From CAYJNO01 sp044432885 (GTDB lineage Bacteria > Bacillota_I > Bacilli_A > Erysipelotrichales > Erysipelotrichaceae): a stretch of 36,403 bases of DNA. The notes below the pieces were generated by a model that made no database searches, was not told where the DNA came from, and saw only the letters and a program-made list of their open reading frames with translations. The DNA is taken from contig JAWXUG010000003.1 in the NCBI GenBank assembly GCA_044432885.1, positions 1 through 36,403 on the forward strand, read 5' to 3'. The position numbers were made by a program, and so were the translations under genes. Shown here piece by piece: positions 7,303 to 15,827 of the stretch. Numbering within the stretch: the stretch's first letter is position 1; every line of letters begins with the position of its first letter.

Positions 7303-7635
7303 ATGAATGTTAAAGCAACTGCAAAGACAGTACGTATTTCTGCTAGAAAAGTTAGATTGGTGTTAGACCTTGTAAGAGGGAAAAACATTGAAGAAGCTCA
7401 AGCGATCTTAAAATTCACACCAAATCACGCTGCTAGAGAAGTGTCAAAAGTACTTAAATCTGCTGTAGCAAACGCTACAAATAACCACCAATTAGATGGT
7501 GAAAAATTATATATTTCAGCATGCTATGCAAATGAAGGTGTAACGATGAAACGTTTTATGCCTCGTGCTAAAGGTAGCGCTGCTCAAATACTAAAACGCA
7601 CTAGCCACATCACAGTTGTTGTGGCAGAGAAATAG
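7303..7635 (+). CDS. rplV: 50S ribosomal protein L22
   Basis: 110 residues. L22 contacts all 23S rRNA domains and its beta-hairpin lines the exit tunnel, the site of macrolide-resistance changes in other bacteria. The N-terminal half (ARKVRLVLDLVRGKNIEEA) and the hairpin region (MKRFMPRAKGSAAQI) are conserved with no insertion. GGAGG lies upstream, 14 nt after rpsS. Confidence 0.97.
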   Translation: MNVKATAKTVRISARKVRLVLDLVRGKNIEEAQAILKFTPNHAAREVSKVLKSAVANATNNHQLDGEKLYISACYANEGVTMKRFMPRAKGSAAQILKRTSHITVVVAEK

Positions 7636-7651
7636 GAAGGGGAATCGAACA

Positions 7652-8425
7652 ATGGGTCAAAAAGTTAGTCCAATAGGCTTACGTGTCGGGGTTATCCGTG
7701 ATTGGGAATCTAGATGGTATGCTGAAAAAGAATATGGAACATTATTAGTTGAAGATATCAGAATTCGTGAATATGTTTTTGCGAAATTAAAAGATGCTTA
7801 CTGCTCACGTGTTGAAATCGAACGTTCGAAAAACCGTGTGGAAATCATTATTCGTTGTGCTCGTCCTGGAGTTTTAGTGGGATCAAACGGAGAAAAAATC
7901 GAAAAAGCTAAAAAAGAATTAGCTAAATTAGTTGGGGATAAACAAGTTAACATTAATGTTGTTGAAGTTGCTAACCCAGATTTAGATGCTCATTTAGTTG
8001 CTCGTAAGATTGCTGAACAATTAGAAAATCGTCAATCTTTCAGAACGACTCAAAAGAAAGCTATCCAACAAACAATGAGATCAGGTGCAAAAGGGATTAA
8101 AACCATTGTATCAGGTCGTTTAGGTGGAGCAGATATCGCACGTGGTGAAGGATACTCTGAAGGAGTTGTTCCTCTACACACACTTCGTTCTGATATCGAT
8201 TACGCTCATTATGAAGCAAATACAACTTATGGTAAATTAGGAGTTAAAGTTTGGGTTTGTCGTGGAGAAGTATTACCAGGACAAATGGTAAAAGAACCTG
8301 AAGCGCCTAAGTTCGCAGATCGTCGTGACAACCGTCGCCGTCGTGACAACCGTCGCCCTAATAACAGACCAAACAGCAATGCTCCAAGAGGAGCTCAAGG
8401 GGCAGTGAAGGCAGGAGGTAATTAA
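7652..8425 (+). CDS. rpsC: 30S ribosomal protein S3 with a repetitive Arg/Asn-rich tail
   Basis: 257 residues, about 40 longer than a typical Bacillota S3. S3 lies at the mRNA entry pore and contributes to ribosomal helicase activity. The KH RNA-binding core is present (ARPGVLVGSNGEKIEKAKK), followed by the C-terminal domain (SGRLGGADIARGEGYSEG). After about residue 218 comes a low-complexity tail rich in Arg, Asn and Pro containing a perfect duplication of RRDNRR. An in-frame start at 7616 is rejected: AGGAAGGGG lies just upstream of ATG 7652, which gives the canonical MGQKVSPIGLR. Confidence 0.96.
   Translation: MGQKVSPIGLRVGVIRDWESRWYAEKEYGTLLVEDIRIREYVFAKLKDAYCSRVEIERSKNRVEIIIRCARPGVLVGSNGEKIEKAKKELAKLVGDKQVNINVVEVANPDLDAHLVARKIAEQLENRQSFRTTQKKAIQQTMRSGAKGIKTIVSGRLGGADIARGEGYSEGVVPLHTLRSDIDYAHYEANTTYGKLGVKVWVCRGEVLPGQMVKEPEAPKFADRRDNRRRRDNRRPNNRPNSNAPRGAQGAVKAGGN
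8321..8356 (+). repeat. Perfect 18-nt tandem duplication in rpsC
   Basis: The 18 nt at 8321-8338 (CGTCGTGACAACCGTCGC) are repeated exactly at 8339-8356, encoding RRDNRR twice in the S3 tail. The unit is a multiple of three, so copy-number change keeps the frame. Confidence 0.9.
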
Positions 8426-8427
8426 TT

Positions 8428-8844
8428 ATGTTAATGCCAAATAGAACTAAATATAGAAGACCTCACCGTCAAACTTATGAAGGACGTTCAAAAGCTGGAC
8501 GTGAAGTGGTTTTTGGAGATTTTGGTCTTGTAGCTCAAACAGGAGCATATGTATCAAATAGACAAATCGAGTCAGCTCGTATTGCAATGACAAGAAAAAT
8601 GAACCGTGTTGGTAAAGTATGGATAAAAATATTCCCTCACTTAGCAATCACGAAAAAACCTCTTGAAGTTCGTATGGGATCTGGTAAAGGGGCACCTGAA
8701 GGATGGGTAGCTGTCGTTCAACCAGGACGCGTTATGTTTGAAGTATCAGGAGTTGATGAAGAATTAGCTCGTGAAGCATTCAGATTAGCGTCTCACAAAT
8801 TACCTGTTAAGTGTAAATTTGTTAGAAAAGGAGAGGTGAAATAA
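8428..8844 (+). CDS. rplP: 50S ribosomal protein L16
   Basis: 138 residues. L16 positions the acceptor arm of A-site tRNA and is placed late in 50S assembly. MLMPNRTKYRRPHR and the loop RMGSGKGAPEGWVAVV are diagnostic. The start is ATG 8428 with GGAGG upstream, 2 nt after rpsC; the internal ATG at residue 3 is not favoured because most homologues keep the MLMP start. Confidence 0.97.
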   Translation: MLMPNRTKYRRPHRQTYEGRSKAGREVVFGDFGLVAQTGAYVSNRQIESARIAMTRKMNRVGKVWIKIFPHLAITKKPLEVRMGSGKGAPEGWVAVVQPGRVMFEVSGVDEELAREAFRLASHKLPVKCKFVRKGEVK

Positions 8845-8845
8845 G

Positions 8846-9046
8846 ATGAACGTTAAAGAAATCAGAGATTTAAGTAGTACTGAATTACTTGAAAACATCA
8901 ATTCACTAAAAGAAGAATTATTCAAACTTCGTTTCCAACAAGCGACAGGGCAATTAGAGAACCCTATGCGTTTACGTGAAATTAAGAAAACAATTGCTAG
9001 AATTAAAACGGTATTAACAGAACGTGAATCTAGCAATGCTAAATAA
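8846..9046 (+). CDS. rpmC: 50S ribosomal protein L29
   Basis: 66 residues, an all-helical two-helix hairpin. L29 lies beside L23 at the tunnel exit. MNVKEIRDLSSTELLENINSLKEELFKLR and the second helix with RIKTVLTERE fit the family. GAGAGGTG in the end of rplP is its ribosome site, and 1 nt separates the two genes. Confidence 0.95.
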   Translation: MNVKEIRDLSSTELLENINSLKEELFKLRFQQATGQLENPMRLREIKKTIARIKTVLTERESSNAK

Positions 9047-9056
9047 GGAGGGCACT

Positions 9057-9317
9057 ATGGAAAGATCAAATCGTAAAGTATTACGCGGTAAAGTTGTTTC
9101 AGATAAAATGGACAAGACGATCACTGTTGAAATTTCAACTAGTAAGAGCCATCCATTATATTCAAAACGTATCAAATATTCAAAAAAGTTTAAAGCTCAT
9201 GATGAAAATAATGCAGCTAAAATTGGAGATATCGTAGAAATTATGGAAACTCGTCCATTATCTAAAGATAAAAGATTCCGTTTAGTAAGCATTATTGAAG
9301 AAGCTATTATTCTTTAG
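9057..9317 (+). CDS. rpsQ: 30S ribosomal protein S17
   Basis: 86 residues, an OB-fold primary 16S rRNA binder. The hallmarks RKVLRGKVVSDKMDKTITV and the SKKFKAHDENN loop are present. An in-frame ATG at 9024 lies inside rpmC and is rejected: AAGGAGG sits 5 nt before ATG 9057 and gives the expected MERSNRKVLRG start. Confidence 0.96.
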   Translation: MERSNRKVLRGKVVSDKMDKTITVEISTSKSHPLYSKRIKYSKKFKAHDENNAAKIGDIVEIMETRPLSKDKRFRLVSIIEEAIIL

Positions 9318-9338
9318 TACAAGGGAGGAACTAAAATT

Positions 9339-9707
9339 ATGATTCATAATGAAACTAGATTAAAAGTTGCCGATAACACTGGTGCTAAAGAAGTACTAGT
9401 AATCAGATGCTTAGGCGGCTCAAAAAGAAAATTCGCAAACATCGGTGATATCATCGTGTGTACAGTAAAATCAGCAGCACCTGGTGGTTCAGTTAAAAAA
9501 GGTGATGTTGTGAAAGCTGTTATTGTTCGTACAAAATATGGAGTTAACCGTGAAAATGGTTCATTCATCAAATTCGACGATAACGCAGCAGTAATCATCA
9601 AAGATGACAATACGCCAAAAGGAACTCGTATCTTCGGTCCTGTGGCTAGAGAACTTCGTGATAAGGACTTTATGAAAATCGTGTCTTTAGCACCGGAAGT
9701 ATTATAA
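9339..9707 (+). CDS. rplN: 50S ribosomal protein L14
   Basis: 122 residues, the exact family length. L14 is at the subunit interface (bridge B8) and is the binding surface of the silencing factor RsfS. MIHNETRLKVADNTGAKEV and the end (GPVARELRDKDFMKIVSLA) are near-invariant. AGGGAGG precedes the ATG; the gap to rpsQ is 21 nt. Confidence 0.97.
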   Translation: MIHNETRLKVADNTGAKEVLVIRCLGGSKRKFANIGDIIVCTVKSAAPGGSVKKGDVVKAVIVRTKYGVNRENGSFIKFDDNAAVIIKDDNTPKGTRIFGPVARELRDKDFMKIVSLAPEVL

Positions 9708-9722
9708 GGAGGCTGACTTTAG

Positions 9723-10043
9723 ATGAAAATTTTAAAAGGTGATAAAGTTAAAGTCATTACTGGAAAATACAAAGGAACAATTGGTGAAGTTACTCAAGTG
9801 TTCCCTAAAAAGGAAATGGTAGTTGTTGAAGGAGTTAACATGATTAAAAAATCATTAAAACCTACACAAGCTAATCCTGATGGAGGAATTATTGAGAAAG
9901 AAGCACCAATCCATGTATCCAATGTTATGGCTTATGACTCAAAAGCAAAAAAATCTTCTAGAATCGGTTATGTAGAAGAAAAAGGAAACAAAGTACGTGT
10001 TTATAAGAGCACTGGAAACAAAGTAAAAGGGGGTAAAAAATAG
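9723..10043 (+). CDS. rplX: 50S ribosomal protein L24
   Basis: 106 residues. L24 starts 50S assembly by binding the 5' end of 23S rRNA. The KOW motif is at the N-terminus (LKGDKVKVITGKYKGTIGEV). AAGGAGG overlaps the end of rplN, 15 nt before the ATG. Its TAG stop shares one base with the GTG start of rplE. Confidence 0.96.
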   Translation: MKILKGDKVKVITGKYKGTIGEVTQVFPKKEMVVVEGVNMIKKSLKPTQANPDGGIIEKEAPIHVSNVMAYDSKAKKSSRIGYVEEKGNKVRVYKSTGNKVKGGKK

Positions 10044-10582
10044 TGAACCGCCTACAAGAAAAATATAAAAGCGAAGTAGTTGCTAGTTTAGTTGAAAAAT
10101 TTGAATACTCTTCAGTAATGCAAGCTCCAAAACTTGATAAAGTAGTTATCAACATGGGGATTGGGGAAGCAATTAGTAACCCTAAAGCATTAGATGAAGC
10201 AGTTGCTGAATTAACTTTATTAGCTGGTCAAAAACCAATTATTACTAAAGCTAAAAAATCAATCGCAAACTTCAAATTACGTGAAGATATGCCAATTGGT
10301 TGTAAAGTTACTTTACGTGGTGAAAAAATGTATGAATTATTAGATAAATTATTCAACATTTCATTACCTCGCGTTAGAGATTTCCGTGGAGTTAGTGCAA
10401 CAGCATTTGACGGACGTGGAAACTACACATTAGGTGTTAAAGAACAAATTATCTTCCCAGAAATTAATTACGATAAAGTAAATAAAGTTCGTGGTATGGA
10501 TATCGTTATTGTTACAACAGCTAACACAAATGAAGAAGCAAAGGCCCTATTAACTGGATTAGGCATGCCTTTTGTTAAGTAA
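10043..10582 (+). CDS. rplE: 50S ribosomal protein L5
   Basis: 179 residues. L5 binds 5S rRNA and touches P-site tRNA. Diagnostic stretches are PKLDKVVINMGIGEA, GQKPIITKAKKSIANFKLRE and RVRDFRGVS. The start is GTG at 10043: AAGGGGG lies just upstream and the N-terminus then reads MNRLQEKYKSEV as in homologues. It overlaps rplX by 1 nt, implying translational coupling. Confidence 0.96.
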   Translation: MNRLQEKYKSEVVASLVEKFEYSSVMQAPKLDKVVINMGIGEAISNPKALDEAVAELTLLAGQKPIITKAKKSIANFKLREDMPIGCKVTLRGEKMYELLDKLFNISLPRVRDFRGVSATAFDGRGNYTLGVKEQIIFPEINYDKVNKVRGMDIVIVTTANTNEEAKALLTGLGMPFVK

Positions 10583-10596
10583 GAAGGAGAATTGAA

Positions 10597-10782
10597 ATGG
10601 CAAGAAAATCGATGATTATCAAATCTCAACGTCCAGCAAAATTCTCATCTCGTGCTTACACAAGATGTGAACGTTGTGGACGTCCACATTCAGTATTAAA
10701 AAAATACAAAATCTGCCGTATTTGCTTTAGAGAATTGGCTTATAAAGGTCAAATCCCTGGAGTTAAGAAGGCAAGCTGGTAA
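10597..10782 (+). CDS. rpsZ: 30S ribosomal protein S14, zinc-binding type Z
   Basis: 61 residues, the short zinc-ribbon form. The four zinc ligands are Cys24, Cys27, Cys40 and Cys43 (CERC and CRIC). Many Bacillota keep a second, zinc-free S14 under Zur control elsewhere; this window cannot show whether one exists here. AGAAGGAG is upstream of ATG 10597. Confidence 0.97.
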   Translation: MARKSMIIKSQRPAKFSSRAYTRCERCGRPHSVLKKYKICRICFRELAYKGQIPGVKKASW

Positions 10783-10803
10783 GAGTTAAGGAGGAAGGCA
10801 AAA

Positions 10804-11208
10804 ATGATGAATATGACAGATCCAATCGCGGATATGCTTACTAGAATTCGTAACGGCGTTAGCGCTCGTCATGAAGAAGTTAGTATCCCATCAAGCAAAA
10901 TGAAAGTAGAAGTTGCCAAAATCCTTAAGGATGAAGGCTACATTCTAAGCTACAAAGTAACAGGAGAAAAAGCTAGTGAAAAAACATTAGTTGTTGGATT
11001 AAAATACGGACCAAATGATGAAAAAGTAATCAATGGTATTAAACGTATTTCTTCTCCAGGTCTTCGTGTTTACGCAAAAAGTGATAATTTACCAAGAGTA
11101 TTAAATGGTCTTGGTATTGCAATCATTTCGACATCACAAGGGTTGATGACTGACCGTGATGCTCGTAAAAACCATGCAGGCGGCGAAGTTGTCGCTTACG
11201 TTTGGTAA
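10804..11208 (+). CDS. rpsH: 30S ribosomal protein S8
   Basis: 134 residues. S8 binds helix 21 of 16S rRNA and organises the central domain. DPIADMLTRIRNG at the start and STSQGLMTDRDARKNHAGGEVVAYVW at the end (motif at residues 109-134) are diagnostic. Three in-frame ATG codons begin the gene; 10804 is 7-8 nt after AAGGAGG and is chosen, but 10813 (MTDPIADM) would match the usual N-terminus equally well. Confidence 0.95.
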   Translation: MMNMTDPIADMLTRIRNGVSARHEEVSIPSSKMKVEVAKILKDEGYILSYKVTGEKASEKTLVVGLKYGPNDEKVINGIKRISSPGLRVYAKSDNLPRVLNGLGIAIISTSQGLMTDRDARKNHAGGEVVAYVW

Positions 11209-11234
11209 TTAAATAAAACTGAAAGGAAAACAAA

Positions 11235-11780
11235 ATGTCACGTATCGGAAATAAAACGATTACCGTTCCGTCAGGGGTTGAAGTTACAATCACTGAAGCG
11301 AATGAGGTGACGGTAAAAGGCCCTAAGGGAACTTTAAATCGTCAGTTTAGTCCACTAATTGCCATTCAAAACGACAATGGTGTGATTACATGTGTTCGTG
11401 CAAACGAAGAAAAACACACAAAACAATTACATGGTACAACTCGTGCCTTATTAAACAATATGATCGAAGGAGTATCTAATGGATTCAAAAAAGAATTAGA
11501 TATTATCGGGATCGGATTCAGAGCAGCTTTAGCTGGCAATAAATTAACATTAAATGTTGGTTATTCTCATCCAGTTGAATTTACTGCAGAAGAAGGAATT
11601 ACTATTGAAGTGCCTAATCAAACAACTGTTATCGTATCAGGTATCGATAAACAACGTGTTGGAGAAGTTGCTGCAAACATCCGTGCAACAAGAAAACCAG
11701 AACCTTATAAAGGTAAAGGGATTCGTTACAAGGGTGAAAACGTTCGCCGTAAAGAAGGTAAAACGGCTGGTAAGAAATAG
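11235..11780 (+). CDS. rplF: 50S ribosomal protein L6
   Basis: 181 residues, two copies of the L6 fold. It lies next to the sarcin-ricin loop at the factor-binding site. MSRIGNKTI and the C-terminal signature PEPYKGKGIRYKGENVRRKEGK (within residues 154-177) are present. GAAAGG precedes the ATG; the gap to rpsH is 26 nt. An overlapping 99-codon frame inside its 3' half is a shadow. Confidence 0.97.
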   Translation: MSRIGNKTITVPSGVEVTITEANEVTVKGPKGTLNRQFSPLIAIQNDNGVITCVRANEEKHTKQLHGTTRALLNNMIEGVSNGFKKELDIIGIGFRAALAGNKLTLNVGYSHPVEFTAEEGITIEVPNQTTVIVSGIDKQRVGEVAANIRATRKPEPYKGKGIRYKGENVRRKEGKTAGKK

Positions 11781-11798
11781 TGGGGAAGGAGTAATAAT

Positions 11799-12155
11799 AT
11801 GCTTAAGAAAATTGCTAAAAATCAAGAGCGTCTTCGCAGACATGCTCGCGTAAGAAGAAAAATTAGCGGTACACCTGAATGCCCACGTTTGAACGTTTTC
11901 CGTTCTAATGCTCACATCCATTGCCAAGTTATTGACGATGTTAATGGGAAAACATTAGCTGCTTGTAGTTCAGTTGAACTAAAATTGGCTAATGGTGGGA
12001 ATGTAGATGCTGCTAAAACAGTAGGAACAAAAATTGCTGAAAAATGTTTAACATTAAACATTGAAAATGTTGTATTTGACCGTGGTGGATATGTATACCA
12101 TGGACGTGTCCAAGCCCTAGCTGATGCAGCTAGAAGTGCTGGACTAAAATTCTAG
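11799..12155 (+). CDS. rplR: 50S ribosomal protein L18
   Basis: 118 residues. L18 binds 5S rRNA together with L5. The basic N-terminus (RLRRHARVRRKI) and RLNVFRSNAHIHCQVIDD are typical, and the C-terminus FDRGGYVYHGRVQALADAAR is near-invariant. GGAAGGAG lies upstream, 18 nt after rplF. Confidence 0.97.
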   Translation: MLKKIAKNQERLRRHARVRRKISGTPECPRLNVFRSNAHIHCQVIDDVNGKTLAACSSVELKLANGGNVDAAKTVGTKIAEKCLTLNIENVVFDRGGYVYHGRVQALADAARSAGLKF

Positions 12156-12164
12156 GAGGCGAAT

Positions 12165-12677
12165 ATGGAACGTAAACCAAGAAGAGTAGAACGCGAAAAA
12201 GAATTCGAAGAACGCGTAGTAGTAATTAACCGTGTTAGTAAAACGGTTAAAGGTGGACGCCGTATGCGTTTCTCAGCTTTAGTTGTTGTTGGAGACAAAA
12301 AAGGTCGTGTAGGTTATGGTATGGGTAAAGCAAATGAAGTACCTGATGCAATCAAAAAAGCGATTGAAACAGCTAAGAAAAACGTAGTTAGAGTGCCACT
12401 TGTAAATGGTGGAAAAACCATTCCTCATGCAATCACTGGTGTTTATGGTGCAGGTGAAGTATTCCTTCGTCCAGCATCAGAAGGTACTGGGGTAATTGCA
12501 GGTGGAGCAGTACGTGATGTATTAGAGTTAGCAGGAGTTAACGATATTTTAACAAAATGTATTGGATCAAGAACACCAATCAACATGGTGCATGCAACTG
12601 TTAAAGCTTTAACAGAGTTAAAAACTTTAGAACAAGTTGCTAAATTGCGTGAAATGAAACCGCAAGACGTTCGATAG
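12165..12677 (+). CDS. rpsE: 30S ribosomal protein S5
   Basis: 170 residues. S5 is at the mRNA entry site and is a determinant of decoding accuracy. The double-stranded RNA-binding domain is at about 18-80 (VSKTVKGGRRMRFSALVVVG, GRVGYGMGKANEV), followed by the second domain (GAGEVFLRPASEGTGVIAGG). AGGAGG overlaps the end of rplR. Only 12 nt separate it from rplO: the L30 gene that usually follows is absent. Confidence 0.97.
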   Translation: MERKPRRVEREKEFEERVVVINRVSKTVKGGRRMRFSALVVVGDKKGRVGYGMGKANEVPDAIKKAIETAKKNVVRVPLVNGGKTIPHAITGVYGAGEVFLRPASEGTGVIAGGAVRDVLELAGVNDILTKCIGSRTPINMVHATVKALTELKTLEQVAKLREMKPQDVR

Positions 12678-12689
12678 GAGGGTACAAGA

Positions 12690-13130
12690 ATGAAATTACA
12701 TGAAATGCAATATAACGAAGGTGCCCGCCGCGATAGAAAAAGAATCGGACGTGGACACGGGTCTGGAAACGGCAAAACTGCTGGTAAAGGACATAAAGGA
12801 CAAAATGCAAGATCTGGTGGAGGAGTAGCGTTAGGATTTGAAGGTGGACAAACACCTTTATACAAACGTATTCCAAAACGTGGATTTACAAATTTCACTA
12901 GAAAAGAATTCGGAATTGTAAATGTTGAATCATTAAACAAATTTGAAGATGGAACTACAGTTACAATCGAAATGCTATTAGCTAGTGGCTTAGTAAAAAA
13001 AGAGTTAGATGGTGTTAAGGTATTAGGAAGCGGAAGTTTAGAAAAGAAATTAACTGTATGTGCTAATAAATTCTCAAAATCTGCCAAAGAAGCAATTGAA
13101 AAAGCAGGTGGAATTGTAGAGGTTATCTAA
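12690..13130 (+). CDS. rplO: 50S ribosomal protein L15
   Basis: 146 residues. L15 is a late-assembly protein with a long Gly/Arg-rich N-terminal extension that threads through 23S rRNA (about residues 15-55, with GRGHGSGNGKTAGKGHKGQ). It starts with MKLHEMQYNEGARR and has AGGAGG just upstream. secY begins 1 nt after its stop. Confidence 0.96.
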   Translation: MKLHEMQYNEGARRDRKRIGRGHGSGNGKTAGKGHKGQNARSGGGVALGFEGGQTPLYKRIPKRGFTNFTRKEFGIVNVESLNKFEDGTTVTIEMLLASGLVKKELDGVKVLGSGSLEKKLTVCANKFSKSAKEAIEKAGGIVEVI

Positions 13131-13131
13131 T

Positions 13132-14424
13132 ATGATAAAAACCTTTACTGACCTGTTTAAAAATAAAGACATACGAGGGAAAATATTTTTTACCCTCGCA
13201 ATGTTGTTTATTTACCGTCTTGGATCAGCAATTCCTGTTCCAGGGGTAGATGCGACTTTAATTAGTGCTAGTATTCAGGATAACTCAATTTTAAATATGA
13301 TGAATTTATTAGGTGGGGGCTCATTCCAAGATATGTCTATCTTTGCAATGGGTGTCGGACCATATATTACATCTAGTATCATTATTCAATTATTAAGTAT
13401 GGATGTTGTTCCAGCTTTAACCGAAATGGCTAAATCCGGTCAACAAGGAAGACAAAAGATGGATAAAATTACACGTTATTTGACTGTAATTTTATGCATG
13501 ATTCAAGCGTTTTCTTTGGTTTATACATTTGATCATCAATCAACACCAATACTAATGAATAGTAGTATTGCTTCATATTTGTACGTTGCTACTGTATTAA
13601 CTGCAGGAACAATGTTCTTATTATGGATTGGAGATCGTATTTCTACAAAAGGTATCGGTAATGGGGTAAGTATTCTTATCTTCGCTGGTATCGTAAGTAG
13701 TATTCCATTCCAATTCATGCAAGTATATAGCGTGCTAGTTGATAGTTCAAGTAGTACTGCGATGACAAGTGGATTAATTTCATTTGCACTTTACTTAGCT
13801 ATGTACATTGTGATTATTGTATTGGTTATCTTTATGCAAAAAGCAGAAAGAAAAATTCCGATTCAATATACATCAAGTGCTCAATCAACGGGAAATAAGA
13901 ATATGACTTTCTTACCATTGAAGATTAACTCTGCAAGTGTTATTCCTGTAATCTTTGCATCAGCAATCATTACAGCACCACAAATGGTATTAACGTTTTT
14001 TCCAAACAATCAAATTTTCACTACAATTTCAAGCATTCTAAGCACTGGAACTGTGTTAGGTTTATGTATCTATGGTACATTAATTGTATTATTTACATTC
14101 TTCTATACAAATATGCAAATTGATCCAAGCAAAATTGCTGAGAACTTAGGTAAATCAGGAACTTATATTCCTGGTATTAGACCTGGTAGTGAAACCCGCG
14201 AATATGTAGGAAAAGTATTAAATAGAATTACTGTGTTAGGAGCATCGTTCCTGTTAGTAATCGCTTTAATCCCTTATGTTCTTCCATTGGTGACTAATCT
14301 TCCTTCATCAGTATCTTTAGGTGGTACAGGAATCATCATCGTTGTAGGGGTTGCAATGGAAACAACATCCCAATTAAAAGGGCAACTTACACAAAAACAA
14401 TATCGAGGGTTTATAGGTAAATAA
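13132..14424 (+). CDS. secY: Protein translocase subunit SecY
   Basis: 430 residues, normal for Bacillota. SecY is the membrane pore for Sec-dependent export and membrane insertion. Ten hydrophobic segments can be placed, from 17-35 to about 390-410. Hallmarks are the plug region after RLGSAIPVPGVD, the GIGNGVSILIF stretch, and the cytoplasmic loop QKAERKIPIQY, with PGIRPG further on. It is translationally coupled to rplO (1-nt gap) and adk (1-nt gap). Confidence 0.97.
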   Translation: MIKTFTDLFKNKDIRGKIFFTLAMLFIYRLGSAIPVPGVDATLISASIQDNSILNMMNLLGGGSFQDMSIFAMGVGPYITSSIIIQLLSMDVVPALTEMAKSGQQGRQKMDKITRYLTVILCMIQAFSLVYTFDHQSTPILMNSSIASYLYVATVLTAGTMFLLWIGDRISTKGIGNGVSILIFAGIVSSIPFQFMQVYSVLVDSSSSTAMTSGLISFALYLAMYIVIIVLVIFMQKAERKIPIQYTSSAQSTGNKNMTFLPLKINSASVIPVIFASAIITAPQMVLTFFPNNQIFTTISSILSTGTVLGLCIYGTLIVLFTFFYTNMQIDPSKIAENLGKSGTYIPGIRPGSETREYVGKVLNRITVLGASFLLVIALIPYVLPLVTNLPSSVSLGGTGIIIVVGVAMETTSQLKGQLTQKQYRGFIGK

Positions 14425-14425
14425 A

Positions 14426-15076
14426 ATGAATATTTTGATTATGGGTCCTGCTGGAAGTGGGAAAGGGACAATGTCTGAAAAGATTGTTGAACATTTCCAA
14501 CTTGCGCATATCTCTACAGGAGACATGTTAAGAGCAGCGATAAAAAATAAAGAACCGTATGGGGTGGAAACAAAGAAGTTAATGGATGAAGGGTTACTAG
14601 TTCCTGACGATTTAATTAATAAAATTGTCAAGGCAAGACTAGAAAAATCGGATGTAATTCATGGATTTTTAGCAGATGGATATCCTCGTACTTTACCTCA
14701 AGCACAAACATTTGATATAATATTAGATGAGCTTGGAAAAAAAGTGGATTTAGTAATTGATTTAACCATTGATTTTAAAGAATTGGCTAAACGTATTACT
14801 GGAAGAAGGCTTTGTCCAAGTTGTGGAATGATTTATCATATTGCTTTTAAACCAACAAAGGTAGAAGGCATTTGTGATAACTGTGGTGCAAAACTGATTC
14901 AACGTAGTGATGATACAGTGGAGCAACTTACAGTACGCTTAGACGAACATATGAGAAAGGCTACACCCGTGCTTGCATATTATGAAGCTAAGGGTATAGT
15001 GAGACATGTAGATGCGTCTGGGACGATAGATGAAATATTTGATGAAATCAAATCGATCATCGAAGGTGCTAAATGA
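14426..15076 (+). CDS. adk: Adenylate kinase, zinc LID form
   Basis: 216 residues. It catalyses ATP + AMP to 2 ADP. The P-loop GPAGSGKGT is at 7-15, the AMP-binding region at 31-36 (TGDMLR), and GYPRT (85-89) and RITGRR (123-128) are conserved. The LID domain carries four cysteines, Cys130, Cys133, Cys150 and Cys153, the structural zinc site of many Gram-positive adenylate kinases. It overlaps map by 4 nt (ATGA). Confidence 0.97.
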   Translation: MNILIMGPAGSGKGTMSEKIVEHFQLAHISTGDMLRAAIKNKEPYGVETKKLMDEGLLVPDDLINKIVKARLEKSDVIHGFLADGYPRTLPQAQTFDIILDELGKKVDLVIDLTIDFKELAKRITGRRLCPSCGMIYHIAFKPTKVEGICDNCGAKLIQRSDDTVEQLTVRLDEHMRKATPVLAYYEAKGIVRHVDASGTIDEIFDEIKSIIEGAK

Positions 15077-15822
15077 TTTCTAGAAAATCAAAGCGCGAAA
15101 TAGAATTGATGAAACAAGCAGGCAAAATAGTAGCCATTACACACCGTGTGTTAAGGGCTGCTATAAAACCTGGTGTTACAACTAAGCAGTTAGATGACTT
15201 AGCGTATAAAACAATTGTTTCATATGGGGCTACTCCATCCTTTAAAGGATATGGAGGATTTCCCGGATCAATTTGCACATCAATTAATGAAAAGTTGGTA
15301 CATGGAATTCCAGACAACACCAAATTAAAAGATGGCGATATCATTTCAATTGATATTGGTGCTAATTACAAGGGTTACCACGGTGATAGTGCATGGACGT
15401 ATGCTGTGGGCGAAGTAAGCGAAGAAGCAAGAAAGCTCATGGAAGTAACTGAACAGGCATTATTTAAAGGCCTTGAATTAGTAAAGCCTAATAATCGTAT
15501 CGGAGATATTGGACATGCGATTCAACAATATGTTGAACAACATGGTTATAGTCTACCAATTGATTATACGGGGCATGGAATTGGTCTTCACTTACATGAA
15601 GATCCAGCTGTACCAAACATAGGAAGGCCTAATACATTAGAAGTCCTCAAAGAAGGCATGTGTCTTGCGATTGAACCGATGGTTCATACTGGCAAACCGC
15701 ACACAAAAGTATTGGCTGACAACTGGACAGTGATAAGTAAAGACAAAAGTCTTACCGCACATTATGAGCATACTGTGGTCATAATGGCAGATGGTTATGA
15801 AATATTGACTAAGGAGGATTAA
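15073..15822 (+). CDS. map: Methionine aminopeptidase, type I
   Basis: 249 residues. It removes the N-terminal methionine of nascent proteins. The five metal ligands are visible: Asp94, Asp105, His168 (TGHGIG), Glu201 (AIEPM) and Glu232 (HYEHTV); His77 (VHGIP) is the conserved substrate-side histidine. There is no N-terminal SH3-binding or zinc extension. It overlaps adk by 4 nt, and its last codons contain the AAGGAGG of infA. Confidence 0.97.
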   Translation: MISRKSKREIELMKQAGKIVAITHRVLRAAIKPGVTTKQLDDLAYKTIVSYGATPSFKGYGGFPGSICTSINEKLVHGIPDNTKLKDGDIISIDIGANYKGYHGDSAWTYAVGEVSEEARKLMEVTEQALFKGLELVKPNNRIGDIGHAIQQYVEQHGYSLPIDYTGHGIGLHLHEDPAVPNIGRPNTLEVLKEGMCLAIEPMVHTGKPHTKVLADNWTVISKDKSLTAHYEHTVVIMADGYEILTKED

Positions 15823-15827
15823 ATTCG

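Noticed and set aside
8321..8356. Two 18-nt repeats considered as a CRISPR fragment
   Set aside because: The copies are directly adjacent with no spacer and lie in frame within rpsC.
11554..11853. 99-codon forward frame inside rplF and rplR
   Set aside because: Overlaps two certain genes in another frame and has a biased composition; a shadow.
12443..13087. 214-codon open frame on the reverse strand across rpsE and rplO
   Set aside because: Pro/Ser-rich shadow of two conserved ribosomal genes, with no ribosome site or family resemblance.
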